This document shows positions 50,830-60,580 of a stretch of 64,000 nucleotides of DNA, one piece after another (position 1 is the stretch's first letter; each line of letters opens with the position of its first letter). Source of the DNA: Bacteroidales bacterium (lineage in GTDB: Bacteria > Bacteroidota > Bacteroidia > Bacteroidales > UBA932). The DNA is taken from the NCBI GenBank assembly GCA_017625535.1, contig JAGAKR010000023.1, positions 62,001 through 126,000 on the forward strand, given 5' to 3'. The position numbers were made by a program, and so were the translations under genes. The notes beneath the pieces are model-generated. The model was not told the DNA's origin. It saw only the letters and a program-made list of their open reading frames with translations, and searched no databases.

Positions 50830-51879
50830 ATGTCTATTTTTAACGACAAGACTCTAATGATAACCGGAGGTACCGGATCATTTGGTAACGCAGTTTTAAA
50901 TCGTTTTTTGAATACAGATATTAAAGAGATACGTATTTTCTCAAGAGATGAGAAAAAACAGGATGATATGCGTCATGAGTATCAGGCCAAGTTTCCTGAA
51001 GTAGCTCATAAAATCAAATTCTATATTGGTGATGTTCGTTCCTTAGAGAGTTGCAGAAGTGCAATGCCTGGTGTTGATTATATTTTCCATGCTGCTGCGC
51101 TTAAACAGGTTCCATCTTGTGAGTTTTTCCCTATGGAGGCCGTACGAACTAATGTGAATGGAACCGATAATGTGCTTACTGCAGCAGTTGAGGCTGGAGT
51201 GGAGTGTGTAATTTGTCTTTCTACCGATAAGGCTGCATATCCAATTAATGCAATGGGTATTACTAAAGCGATTGAGGAGAAAGTTGCAGTGGCAAAGAGC
51301 CGTTATAGTGGAAAGACTAAGATTTGCTGTACCAGATATGGTAACGTAATGTGTTCAAGAGGTTCTGTTATTCCTCTTTGGATAGAACAGATTCGTAAAG
51401 GTAATCCTATTACCCTTACAGAACCAAAGATGACACGTTTTATTATGTCACTTGAAGAGGCTGTAGATCTTGTGTTGTTCGCATTCGAGCACGGTCAGAA
51501 TGGAGATATACTAGTACAGAAAGCTCCTGCATGTACAATACAGACTCAGGCTGAGGCTGTTTGTGAATTATTTGGTGGTGATAAGTCTCAGATAAAGGTT
51601 ATTGGTATCCGTCACGGTGAGAAGATGTATGAAACACTACTTACCAATGAGGAGTGCGCTAAGGCAGAGGATATGGGTGATTTCTATAGAGTTCCAGCAG
51701 ATAACCGTACTCTCAATTATGATAAGTTCTTTACTGAGGGTGATGAAAAACGTGTAACACTTACAGAGTTCAATTCAGACAATACTAAGAGACTTACGCT
51801 TGAGGAGACCAAAGCTAAAATAGCAAGTCTTGAGTATATACAGAACGAACTGATAGGTATTTCAAACGTAGCCCAGTAG
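50830..51879 (+). CDS. capE: UDP-GlcNAc 4,6-dehydratase/5-epimerase CapE (FnlA)
   Basis: The 349-residue soluble SDR has ITGGTGSFGNAVL, HAAALKQVPSCEFFP, STDKAAYPINAMGITK (Met at the Tyr position) and TRYGNVMCSRGSVIPL. It starts the UDP-L-FucNAc route. Two bases separate it from capF, and capG follows later in the locus, which confirms the pathway. The codon style is more AT-rich than in the core genes. Confidence 0.92.
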   Translation: MSIFNDKTLMITGGTGSFGNAVLNRFLNTDIKEIRIFSRDEKKQDDMRHEYQAKFPEVAHKIKFYIGDVRSLESCRSAMPGVDYIFHAAALKQVPSCEFFPMEAVRTNVNGTDNVLTAAVEAGVECVICLSTDKAAYPINAMGITKAIEEKVAVAKSRYSGKTKICCTRYGNVMCSRGSVIPLWIEQIRKGNPITLTEPKMTRFIMSLEEAVDLVLFAFEHGQNGDILVQKAPACTIQTQAEAVCELFGGDKSQIKVIGIRHGEKMYETLLTNEECAKAEDMGDFYRVPADNRTLNYDKFFTEGDEKRVTLTEFNSDNTKRLTLEETKAKIASLEYIQNELIGISNVAQ

Positions 51880-51880
51880 T

Positions 51881-53029
51881 ATGAAAGTACTAGTAACAGG
51901 CGCACGAGGCTTCGTGGGCAGGAACCTTTGCAGCCAACTCAGAAACATTAAAGAGGGAAAGGCAAGGAATTATTCACCCATAACCATATCTGAGGTGTAT
52001 GAGTATGATGTGGACTCCACTACCGATGAATTGGAGCAGTACTGCAAGGATGCTGATTTTGTATTCAACCTGGCAGGAGTGAACAGACCCCAGAATCAGG
52101 ATGAGTTCATGAAGGGAAACTTCGGGTTTGCATCAACTTTGTTGGATACTCTTAAGAAATACAACAACACTTGCCCTGTGATGATCAGTTCCAGCATACA
52201 GGCGGAACTGGACAATCCGTACGGAGAAAGCAAGAGGGCTGGTGAGGAATTGATGTTCAAGTATTCAGAAGAGACTGGTGCTAAAGTATTGGTTTATCGT
52301 TTCCCTAACCTTTTCGGCAAATGGTGCAGACCAAATTATAATTCAGTTGTGGCTACTTTCTGCAATAACATTGCAAATGATTTGCCTATTCAGGTGAATG
52401 ATCCTGATGTAACATTGAATCTTTGCTATGTGGATGATGTGGTTGAGGAACTGATTCTATCTCTGCAGGGAAGAGAACATAGAAATGATAAGTTCTGTTT
52501 TGTTCCTATTGTGCATCAGGTAAAACTTGGGAAGATTGTAGATTTGTTGAATGAATTCAAGTTGCAGCCACAAACTCTTGTGATTCCAATTATTCCCGAT
52601 AATTCCTTTGCAAAGAAACTCTACTCCACATACCTTTCATACCTTCCTAAGGAAAAGGTTGCTTTTCCTTTGAAAATGAATGTTGATGAGAGGGGTTCCT
52701 TCACTGAATTGCTGAAGACTTTGGACAATGGACAGGTTTCAATAAACATTTCCAAACCAGGCATTACAAAGGGACAGCATTGGCATCATACAAAATGGGA
52801 ATTCTTTATTGTGGTAGCTGGTAAAGGACTTATCCAGCAGAGGAAAGTTGGGACAGATGAGGTGATTGAATTTGAGGTTAGTGGAGATAAGATTGAGGCA
52901 GTACATATGCTTCCCGGATATACCCATAACATCATAAACCTTTCACAAACAGATAACTTGGTTACTGTTATGTGGGCAAATGAATCATTTGACCCTAACA
53001 GACCGGATACATTCTTTGAGAGAGTTTAG
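51881..53029 (+). CDS. capF: UDP-L-FucNAc pathway bifunctional enzyme CapF (FnlB)
   Basis: The 382-residue protein has an N-terminal SDR reductase (VTGARGFVGRNLC, LAGVNRPQ, NPYGESKRAGEE) and a C-terminal cupin (from about 255: DERGSFTELLKT, GQHWHHTKWEFFIVV, HMLPGYTHNI) with His ligands. This fusion is specific to CapF, which does the 3-epimerisation and 4-keto reduction after CapE. It begins 1 base after capE. Confidence 0.93.
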   Translation: MKVLVTGARGFVGRNLCSQLRNIKEGKARNYSPITISEVYEYDVDSTTDELEQYCKDADFVFNLAGVNRPQNQDEFMKGNFGFASTLLDTLKKYNNTCPVMISSSIQAELDNPYGESKRAGEELMFKYSEETGAKVLVYRFPNLFGKWCRPNYNSVVATFCNNIANDLPIQVNDPDVTLNLCYVDDVVEELILSLQGREHRNDKFCFVPIVHQVKLGKIVDLLNEFKLQPQTLVIPIIPDNSFAKKLYSTYLSYLPKEKVAFPLKMNVDERGSFTELLKTLDNGQVSINISKPGITKGQHWHHTKWEFFIVVAGKGLIQQRKVGTDEVIEFEVSGDKIEAVHMLPGYTHNIINLSQTDNLVTVMWANESFDPNRPDTFFERV

Positions 53030-53032
53030 TAT

Positions 53033-54280
53033 ATGCTAAGGAATTCAAATCATTTAGGATATATTGCATTTTGCCTAGCTTTAATTGCGTTTACAGTAAT
53101 TATTCCTGTAAATGCAAAGTATATAATTTCAATTCTAATAATACTGGAAAATATATACTTACTATATATAAACAGAAAGAATGTGTATTTATTTATATTA
53201 CATGCTTTTATTTTATGGTCAAATTATAGCATTCTTATTACTAATGTATTATTTCCAATTAGTGATTTTTATACTATATATAAGGATACGAGTGAATCTG
53301 ATATAGCTGTATATACTATATTTATTTTTACAACATTCTTATTGATGTTTTCATGTAAAAGGTATTATCCTCAATATGAATTCTTTAATTTATACCAAAA
53401 ACGTATATGTCCATTAATAACTTGGGCTAGTCTGCCTGTTCTTGCACTAATATGTATTTATGGAATATCTAGAGGTGAAATAGGGCAACGAGCTGATCCA
53501 TCTCCTATCTATGAATATGCTTTCATTATATTTCTGTTATCTTATTTTTATTCAAATTCAAAAATTCAGAGGAGATTTTTAAATGTTTTACTATTTCTGT
53601 TTGTAATACAGAATTTAATCTTTGGTGGTAGAATTGCGGCTGTTCAATTAATCCTTGTGTATATATTAGTATATGTGAAAACTGATACTAGAGTAATAAA
53701 ATATTTACCATATGCTTTTGGTGGAATAGTATTAATGACCATTATTGGTAGTGTAAGAGGTGCTATTATATCTTCAAGTGGTATTATTGAATCAAGTATA
53801 TCCTCACTTTCTGAAAGAAAATTGGCGCTAGATACTGCATACGCAGCATTCCATACGTCTGTCACATTTATTTATACAAAAGCACAAATAACTATTTCTA
53901 CCCAAATGTATTTGTTAGGACAGTATGTTAAGAGTCTAGTATTAGGTGGTGGTGTGCCTGATGCGATATTGCCAGAATATACGTATAAGTATTATATTCA
54001 TACATATGGTGGTATATTGCCTTGTTATGTGTATTTTTATTTAGGATATATCGGGCCAGTTGTCATTGCTCTGTATATTACAAAATTTATAAAAAAAGCA
54101 TTCACTTTTGGAAATTCAAATTATTGGTTTCTATTAGGTGTGTATATAATTGCATCAGTTCCTCGGTGGTACTTGTATTCACCTACTCCTCTTTTTAGAG
54201 GTGTTCTATTTTACTCTATTCTTTATTTTATTTGTGACCTAGTGTATAGAACAAAAGTTAAAAGAATTAATATCCAATAA
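53033..54280 (+). CDS. Putative O-antigen/capsule polymerase (Wzy-like)
   Basis: The 415-residue protein has 10 or more hydrophobic helices and a larger periplasmic loop around residues 215-310, typical of polymerases and not of flippases. It contains GGRIAAVQLILVYI and, further on, GGGVPDAILPEYTYKYYIHTYGGILPCYVYF, similar in layout to EpsG/Wzy-type O-antigen ligase or polymerase proteins. It is much more AT-rich than capF (TTA, ATA codons). It is the only polymerase candidate seen. Confidence 0.7.
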   Translation: MLRNSNHLGYIAFCLALIAFTVIIPVNAKYIISILIILENIYLLYINRKNVYLFILHAFILWSNYSILITNVLFPISDFYTIYKDTSESDIAVYTIFIFTTFLLMFSCKRYYPQYEFFNLYQKRICPLITWASLPVLALICIYGISRGEIGQRADPSPIYEYAFIIFLLSYFYSNSKIQRRFLNVLLFLFVIQNLIFGGRIAAVQLILVYILVYVKTDTRVIKYLPYAFGGIVLMTIIGSVRGAIISSSGIIESSISSLSERKLALDTAYAAFHTSVTFIYTKAQITISTQMYLLGQYVKSLVLGGGVPDAILPEYTYKYYIHTYGGILPCYVYFYLGYIGPVVIALYITKFIKKAFTFGNSNYWFLLGVYIIASVPRWYLYSPTPLFRGVLFYSILYFICDLVYRTKVKRINIQ

Positions 54281-55037
54281 ATTTAGTATACAATATATGA
54301 TACACTCCATATATTAATGTGTATTAGTAGAGGTTTTTTATAATACATTCACACTTTAACTTCTTAGAATACTATTAGTTTGCTTAAATTTTGATTTTGA
54401 ATAAGTTGTTGTAGTGATACTCCTACTGTCTTTTTAATTCTTCTTTTCCAAAATGAAGAACACATGCAAGAGTGTCTTTGTTAATGGTAAATGTTGCCAT
54501 ATCATTTGTTTCTTTCAAACATGAGATAAGAATGTATTGCAATCCATAAATGAGCTTTCACTGCATTTACTGAATATTCTAATAGATACTTAGCCGTGAG
54601 ATTCTGATTAAAGAGTATGAAAATAGACAGTATTTATTTCTATGATAATTCTTTTATAATTGCGATTGCCCTTTTTCTCATCAACTTTGGAAGGTGATGA
54701 GAAGTTTTCAAATTTGTGATATCAAATCTATGAAGAAATCTTTACGTATACTTTGATACAATCAGATATTTCTAAGGATTTATTGCTATCAGTTGACCGA
54801 ACAGCATATATTCTAATGGTTGATGTCGTAAGGCTCTCGTACCTGATGAACTTTGTTATGCTTACTACGAGACGTGGGACGATTTGACGAGGATTGTGAC
54901 AGAGAACCGTGTAAAAAATATACTTATTATAGTTTTTGATAATCGTGAGTTTCTAGCAAGATTATGAACTCATTTCAAATTTAGGCTATCAGAGAGAGAA
55001 TACATGTAATATATTATTATTCTTATTTTTATAAAAT
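54281..55037. other. 757-base decayed spacer with an IS4-like transposase relic
   Basis: There is no intact gene. On the minus strand at about 54500-54620 the sequence reads FNQNLTAKYLLEYSVNAVKAHLWIAI (split here as FNQNLTAKYLLEY and SVNAVKAHLWIAI). This matches in style the C-terminal segment of IS4-type DDE transposases (IKQNLxIKSFxGxSENAVKxQIWxAI). Stops and shifts surround it. The remainder is AT-rich and unassigned. Confidence 0.45.
54490..54640 (-). pseudogene. IS4-family transposase fragment
   Basis: A single readable stretch (QNLTAKYLLEYSVNAVKA, HLWIAIHSYL) has the spacing of the end of an IS4-like DDE domain. No ends, target duplication or catalytic residues are found. Confidence 0.45.
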
Positions 55038-56198
55038 ATGGCATCATTTAAAAATGACGGCAGATTGAAACTGCTTATAATAGTAGGAACAAGACCGGAG
55101 ATAATCCGTCTTGCTGCAGTAATCAACAAATGCAGGAAATACTTTGACACAATATTGGCCCATACAGGTCAGAACTATGACTATAACCTGAATGGGGTAT
55201 TCTTCAAGGATTTGAAACTTGCAGATCCGGAAGTATATCTCGATGCGGTAGGAGAAGATCTTGGAGCCACAATGGGCAATATAATAGACAAGAGTTACAA
55301 GTTGATGGTTGAAGTAAAGCCTAATGCAGTACTTGTATTGGGAGATACCAACTCTTGTTTGAGTGTTATTGGTGCAAAAAGGCTTCATATTCCAATTTTC
55401 CATATGGAAGCGGGTAACAGGTGTTTTGATGAATGTCTGCCAGAGGAGACAAACCGCAGGATAGTGGATATTATCTCAGATGTGAATATCTGTTACAGTG
55501 AGCATGCACGACGCTATTTGAATGCCAGCAATGTGGCACCTCAAAGGACATATGTAAGCGGCTCGCCTATGGCTGAGGTATTGCATAACAATCTGGAGGA
55601 TATTCAGGCAAGTGACATACATTCACGTTTGGGACTTGAGAAAGGAAAATACATTCTTCTTTCTGCCCACCGTGAAGAGAACATTGATACAGAAAAGAAC
55701 TTCAATTCGCTATTCACAGCAATAAACAGGATGGCAGAGAAATATGATATGCCAATCCTATACTCATGCCATCCGCGTTCAAGGAACAGGCTGGCTGCAA
55801 GCGGCTTCAAACTTGATCCAAGGGTAATACAGCACGAACCTCTCGGTTTTCACGATTACAACTGCCTTCAGATGAATGCATTTGCAGTGGTATCAGATTC
55901 CGGTACGCTTCCAGAAGAGAGTTCATTCTTCACTTCAGTGGGACATCCATTCCCTGCCGTTTGTATAAGAACCTCAACAGAGAGACCTGAGGCATTGGAT
56001 AAAGGATGCTTTATTTTGGCAGGAATTGATGAACATTCATTGCTACAGGCAGTAGACACAGCTGTGGAAATGAATAAGGAAGGTGATAATGGCTTACCAG
56101 TACCTAATTATGTGGACGAGAATGTATCAACCAAGGTGGTTAAGCTCATTCAGAGTTATACTGGGGTTGTGAACAAGATGGTGTGGAGGAAGGAGTAG
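55038..56198 (+). CDS. capG: UDP-GlcNAc 2-epimerase family, CapG (FnlC)
   Basis: The 386-residue epimerase has VGTRPEIIRLAAVI, HTGQNYDYNLNGVFF, GDTNSCLSV, HMEAGNRCFDECLPEE, SAHREENID and SDSGTLPEESSFF. With CapE and CapF it completes UDP-L-FucNAc. It is separated from them by the polymerase gene and a decayed spacer. Its codon style again resembles capF and the core rather than the AT-rich genes beside it, so the CapE-F-G set may have been acquired together and later split. Confidence 0.92.
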   Translation: MASFKNDGRLKLLIIVGTRPEIIRLAAVINKCRKYFDTILAHTGQNYDYNLNGVFFKDLKLADPEVYLDAVGEDLGATMGNIIDKSYKLMVEVKPNAVLVLGDTNSCLSVIGAKRLHIPIFHMEAGNRCFDECLPEETNRRIVDIISDVNICYSEHARRYLNASNVAPQRTYVSGSPMAEVLHNNLEDIQASDIHSRLGLEKGKYILLSAHREENIDTEKNFNSLFTAINRMAEKYDMPILYSCHPRSRNRLAASGFKLDPRVIQHEPLGFHDYNCLQMNAFAVVSDSGTLPEESSFFTSVGHPFPAVCIRTSTERPEALDKGCFILAGIDEHSLLQAVDTAVEMNKEGDNGLPVPNYVDENVSTKVVKLIQSYTGVVNKMVWRKE

Positions 56199-56655
56199 AC
56201 TTATAAACAATTTGTACACTTTGGGGATATTTATTGTTATATTTAGTGAGAAGTCCCCCCTTTTTCACTAAGATTGTTAGAACCGATAAGAATGAAGTGA
56301 TAAATGAAAGTAGGACAAAACTTGCTGAAAAGACAGCATTGACGGGTTCATTCGGCACCAATAAGTTAAAAATAGATAAGAAAGAAAAAATACAAAGATT
56401 ATGAAATAATTCTTGGCATTCGCAATTCAAATTTTGTAAACCTAGATATATGAGTACCAGCCTAATATGCATTTGTTTCCTAATGTTTTATCAATGGAGG
56501 AACTTTACAAGAAAGTAGACACCAGACTTGATTAAAATATGCATATGAAGAAGGAGCCAACTATATAAAATTTACAGGTATAATAAGAATATCTGAGAAA
56601 GCTTCGTGGTTAACTCAGACTGCTGAATTAAATTTAAATGACTTACCTAAAAAAT
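56199..56655. other. Decayed spacer
   Basis: These 457 bases have stops in all frames. A short readable string (NYIKFTGIIRISEKASW) near 56560-56620 suggests a gene remnant, but I cannot identify it. Confidence 0.4.
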
Positions 56656-57852
56656 ATGGACGATAAACAGATTACGGTAACCAGTCCGTTACTTCCAAAT
56701 TTGGATGAGTTTCAAGTGTTGCTCAAACAGATATGGGACTCCAAGTGGATAACTAATAATGGATCTTTCCACCAGGAATTGGAAGCTGTATTAGCAGAAT
56801 ACCTCAAGGTGCCCTATGTGTCGTTGTTTACTAATGGCACTCTTCCGTTACTCACAGCTCTTCAGGCATTGAGAATTACGGGTGAGGTGATTACTACTCC
56901 TTATTCATTTGTAGCTACTACGCACTCTATTTGGTGGAACGGCTGCAAGCCTGTTTTTGTGGATATTGATCCTAAGACCGGTAATATAGATCCTGAAAAG
57001 ATTGAGGCTGCCATTACACCCAAGACCACAGCTATTATGCCGGTCCACTGTTATGGCAAGCCTTGTGACGTTCGAAGAATTAAGGAGATTGCGGACACGT
57101 ACGGTTTGAAGGTCATCTACGATGCTGCACATGCTTTTGCTCTTGAGATTCCTAAGAACAAGGCAGACTATAAGGTGGCTTTTGATGAAGCAACTAATGT
57201 ATTTAATCCGTCACAAGCAGGAATGAAAATAGAGGTGGAAACGGAATCAATCCTTAACTGGGGAGATTTATCTACTCTTAGTTTTCATGCAACCAAGGTA
57301 TATAACACCATTGAAGGTGGAGCTATGATAATGCACGATGCAGAAACCAAGAAACGTATTGATTATTTGAAGAACTTTGGTTTTGCTGGAGAGGTAACAG
57401 TTGTTGGACCTGGTATTAACTCTAAGATGGATGAGATGCGTGCTGCCTACGGACTTTTGAATTTAAGGCATGTGGATGCAGCCATTGAAGCTCGCAAGAA
57501 TACAGCTCATACCTATCGTGAGGCATTGAGGGGGAGGAAAGGCTTGACTTTCTACGAAGATATGCAGGGTGTAAAGCATAATTACAGCTATTTCCCAATC
57601 TTCGTAGATGCAAAAAAATACGGCATGACTCGTGACGAACTATACTTTAAGATGAAGGAGGCTAATGTCCTTGGTAGACGTTATTTCTATCCGCTTATTA
57701 GTGAGTTTTCCACATACAGAGGTTTAGAGTCTGCCCGTAAGGAGAATCTGCCAAATGCCCACAAAATGGCGGATAGTGTTATATGCTTACCTATGCATCA
57801 TGAATTGAGAAAAGGAGATATTGATAGAATACTTAATTTGATTGTTAAATAA
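56656..57852 (+). CDS. DegT/DnrJ/EryC1 nucleotide-sugar aminotransferase
   Basis: The 398-residue PLP enzyme has PYSFVATTHSIWWNGCKPVF, the cofactor Asp156 in YDAAHAF, and the Schiff-base Lys214 in LSFHATKVYNTIEGG. It should put an amino group on C4 of a 4-keto-6-deoxy sugar nucleotide, fitting the product of the dehydratase at 47.0 kb. Residues about 167-197 (between FALEIP and SILNWGDLS) are an extra segment that usual homologues lack. The start at 56656 (MDDKQITVTSPLLP) is preferred to 56638. Confidence 0.88.
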   Translation: MDDKQITVTSPLLPNLDEFQVLLKQIWDSKWITNNGSFHQELEAVLAEYLKVPYVSLFTNGTLPLLTALQALRITGEVITTPYSFVATTHSIWWNGCKPVFVDIDPKTGNIDPEKIEAAITPKTTAIMPVHCYGKPCDVRRIKEIADTYGLKVIYDAAHAFALEIPKNKADYKVAFDEATNVFNPSQAGMKIEVETESILNWGDLSTLSFHATKVYNTIEGGAMIMHDAETKKRIDYLKNFGFAGEVTVVGPGINSKMDEMRAAYGLLNLRHVDAAIEARKNTAHTYREALRGRKGLTFYEDMQGVKHNYSYFPIFVDAKKYGMTRDELYFKMKEANVLGRRYFYPLISEFSTYRGLESARKENLPNAHKMADSVICLPMHHELRKGDIDRILNLIVK

Positions 57853-58765
57853 GATTAATGTTTTTATGGACGTTAGTAATCTTTTGCTTGTAGAGAGAAC
57901 AGCAATGCATGTAGTCATTGTGTGATTATATTCGATTATTTGCTCTATAATATTGTACAGTAATATTGTGATGATATGTAAATATGATCATTATTGGCTA
58001 GAACGTATGATATTAAAGAGTCGTCAGCGGAAGAGATTTGTGGAATCATATCATATTAGTAGTAATGAAAATTTGATGCGTTTTCCGACTTGCAATATGT
58101 TGCTTTGTGAATAAGTTATAAAAATGTATGGTATCAGTTTTCAGTTAGGAGAACACGTCTTAAGGATTATGCAAAATGAGATCAAGAAAGCAAAACTGGA
58201 ATTATGAGGCACAAGAGTATACTCATAATAGCAGTCCCGGGAGGTGTAATGAATCGGCTTGCATTGAAAGTCAAGATACTCGGTAATAACTGCAGATAGA
58301 TCTGTTTTTTCTGGACGAAGTTCTATTGAATTATAATCCATTAGTCATATTAATATCCAGAGGCGAAGAGAGTAAAATAGTCGAGTCTGGAGCGAAGTAC
58401 TATAACATATTGATTGCTGGAATATCCTTCATAGAAAAACTATCATTCACCTCCAAGGGTGTAACTGAAATGATTAAGTCAAAAATGCGAGCAAGAAAGA
58501 ATAGGCTAGAGTGAGAGCCATTGTGAAGAAAGTTTTTCGGAACCCCAAAGAGTCTTATACGACTCTACAAGAGTGATGTCTCCAGATGTGGCCGAAAATG
58601 ATATTATCTGCCCTGATATACCTGATATAGGAGCAGATAATAAAATAAATAAAAATAAGATGAATAATATGGTATAGTCTGCCAATTAATTCACAAGGAA
58701 TGATTTTCCATGATTGAATTATTATAAGAATAAGTTTTAAATGTCATTCATTAAGATAATATGAA
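57853..58765. other. 913-base decayed spacer
   Basis: There is no intact gene; the short open frames have no family look. A readable string around 58330-58440 (PLVILISRGEESKIVESG) hints at a lost gene. The abrupt end of coding after the aminotransferase suggests that one gene has decayed here. Confidence 0.4.
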
Positions 58766-60295
58766 ATGAATACTATAAGTGGGGAGAATAAATTGATCTT
58801 TAAGAATACTATTATCATATATATTAGGATGTTAATAGTAACGGTTGTAGGACTTATATCAGCTCGCTTTGTCCTTCAGGCTTTGGGCGTGTCTGACTAT
58901 GGACTTTATAATATTGTAGCCGGATTGATTTCAATGCTTAATTTTATTTCTGCTGCGATGTCTACAACAACTAGGAGGTTTATTAATATTGAAATGGGCA
59001 AAACTAATGGTAATTTGAACAAGATCTTTAATGTTAGTTTATTATTACATATTTTTTTTGCATTATTTATTTTTATCATAGCTGAGACTATAGGATTGTG
59101 GTATATTAATAATATGCTAAATGTTGAATCCAATAAGTTTGCTGATGCGAAGTTCATATTTCATATTTCAACTATAGTGGCTTGTATTGGTATAATAAAT
59201 GTTCCGTTTCAGAGTTTGATAGAAGCATTTGAAAAATTTTCGTATACAGCAGTCATAGATATTATAGCAATATTTCTTAAACTTGGATTTATAATGTTAA
59301 TATTATATTATCCAGGTAATTCTTTGAGAGTATACGCTATATTAATGTGTTTAGTGTCTCTGGTATCATTTGTTTTATATTCATGTGTATGTATGAAGAA
59401 TTGGAGTGATATTATTAGTTTCAAACTATATAAGAATTGCCCACTATACAAGGAGATAATTATCTTCAATAACTATACAGCTCTTGGAGCAGCGGCATGT
59501 ATAGGTAAATCACAAGGAGGTAATCTTCTAGTTAATTATTTCTTTGGGACTATAGTGAATGGCGCTTTTGCCATGGCATTCCAAATTGATAATTATGTCT
59601 ATATGTTTGTTAATAAGTTAACAATGGCCTCTAATCCCCAGATGGCAAAAAATTTCTCTAAAGGTACATTGGAACGCTCCAATAGTATTTTGGAAAAGAA
59701 TTCTAAATACAGTATCTTGATAATGTCTGTATTCTATTTTTCATTGATTGTAGATTTGGAGTATATATTAGGCTTATGGTTAGGGAAGATTCCCCCAGGT
59801 ACAGCATTTCTATGTTTTCTTACCCTTACGGATGCGCTAGTTCGATCATTCAGTGAAGGAACAAATGGATATGTTCAAGCCTCAGGAAAAGTAAAGTGGT
59901 TTCAGATTGTTTCTTCTGTTTTTATGTTTATAAATCTCCCTACGGCTTATATTCTATTCTCACAGGGCTTTGATGCATATTGGATATTAATTTGTTATAT
60001 TTCGTTTGACATAATAGTCATCATCGTATCTTTATTTATGATGAAAAGAATACTAAGTTTTGATGTCCTGGAATATATCAGAAATGCATATCTGTCTCCA
60101 ATTAGATGCATAATTGTACTTACTGTAATCGTATATTTGTTACGATTGTTGCCTATAAATAGTATGATTCAACACATCTTATTAATTGCCTTTGTTGGGC
60201 TATTGTCCACCGGATGTGTATTCTTCATTGGATTGGATAAAAGAGAGCAAGCTGTAATATGTAATTTTTTTAAATTTAAAATGGATTTGAAATAA
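58766..60295 (+). CDS. wzx: O-antigen/capsule flippase (Wzx-like)
   Basis: The 509-residue protein has 12-14 membrane helices and the same N-terminal pattern as the flippase at 14.5 kb (IIIYIRMLIVTVVGLISARF, LGVSDYGLYN, RRFINIEMG). It would flip the lipid-linked repeat unit for polymerisation by the Wzy-like protein. It is AT-rich and forms part of the local glycan locus. Confidence 0.88.
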   Translation: MNTISGENKLIFKNTIIIYIRMLIVTVVGLISARFVLQALGVSDYGLYNIVAGLISMLNFISAAMSTTTRRFINIEMGKTNGNLNKIFNVSLLLHIFFALFIFIIAETIGLWYINNMLNVESNKFADAKFIFHISTIVACIGIINVPFQSLIEAFEKFSYTAVIDIIAIFLKLGFIMLILYYPGNSLRVYAILMCLVSLVSFVLYSCVCMKNWSDIISFKLYKNCPLYKEIIIFNNYTALGAAACIGKSQGGNLLVNYFFGTIVNGAFAMAFQIDNYVYMFVNKLTMASNPQMAKNFSKGTLERSNSILEKNSKYSILIMSVFYFSLIVDLEYILGLWLGKIPPGTAFLCFLTLTDALVRSFSEGTNGYVQASGKVKWFQIVSSVFMFINLPTAYILFSQGFDAYWILICYISFDIIVIIVSLFMMKRILSFDVLEYIRNAYLSPIRCIIVLTVIVYLLRLLPINSMIQHILLIAFVGLLSTGCVFFIGLDKREQAVICNFFKFKMDLK

Positions 60296-60580
60296 TAGAT
60301 ATAATAATATTTTAATAATGTTTTACATTTATAAATTATAGTTATAATGTAAAGTTAACCTTAATTGTTTAGGGATGTCTGCTGAATGTGAATTTAATCA
60401 ATCGATAGCTGGATTGATAAATATATATGACCTAGATGAATATGATAAGAAGTATTAGTAAATAATTTCACTATAATTCTCACTTGACCAATATTATTTT
60501 CATGCTTTTCAGTGCTTATGTTTAATGCTTATGTTTAATGCTTATGTTTTCAGTAGGTTAACTATTGATTTGAATTAATT
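60296..60580. repeat. Spacer with a 13-bp triplet repeat
   Basis: TGCTTATGTTTAA is repeated from 60513, 60526 and 60539, each 13 bases apart, just before the next gene. There is no gene in the rest of this AT-rich gap. Confidence 0.7.

Noticed and set aside
58326..58514. 62-codon frame as a small gene
   Set aside because: No ribosome-binding site, no recognisable motif and location in a decayed spacer; left as possible gene debris.
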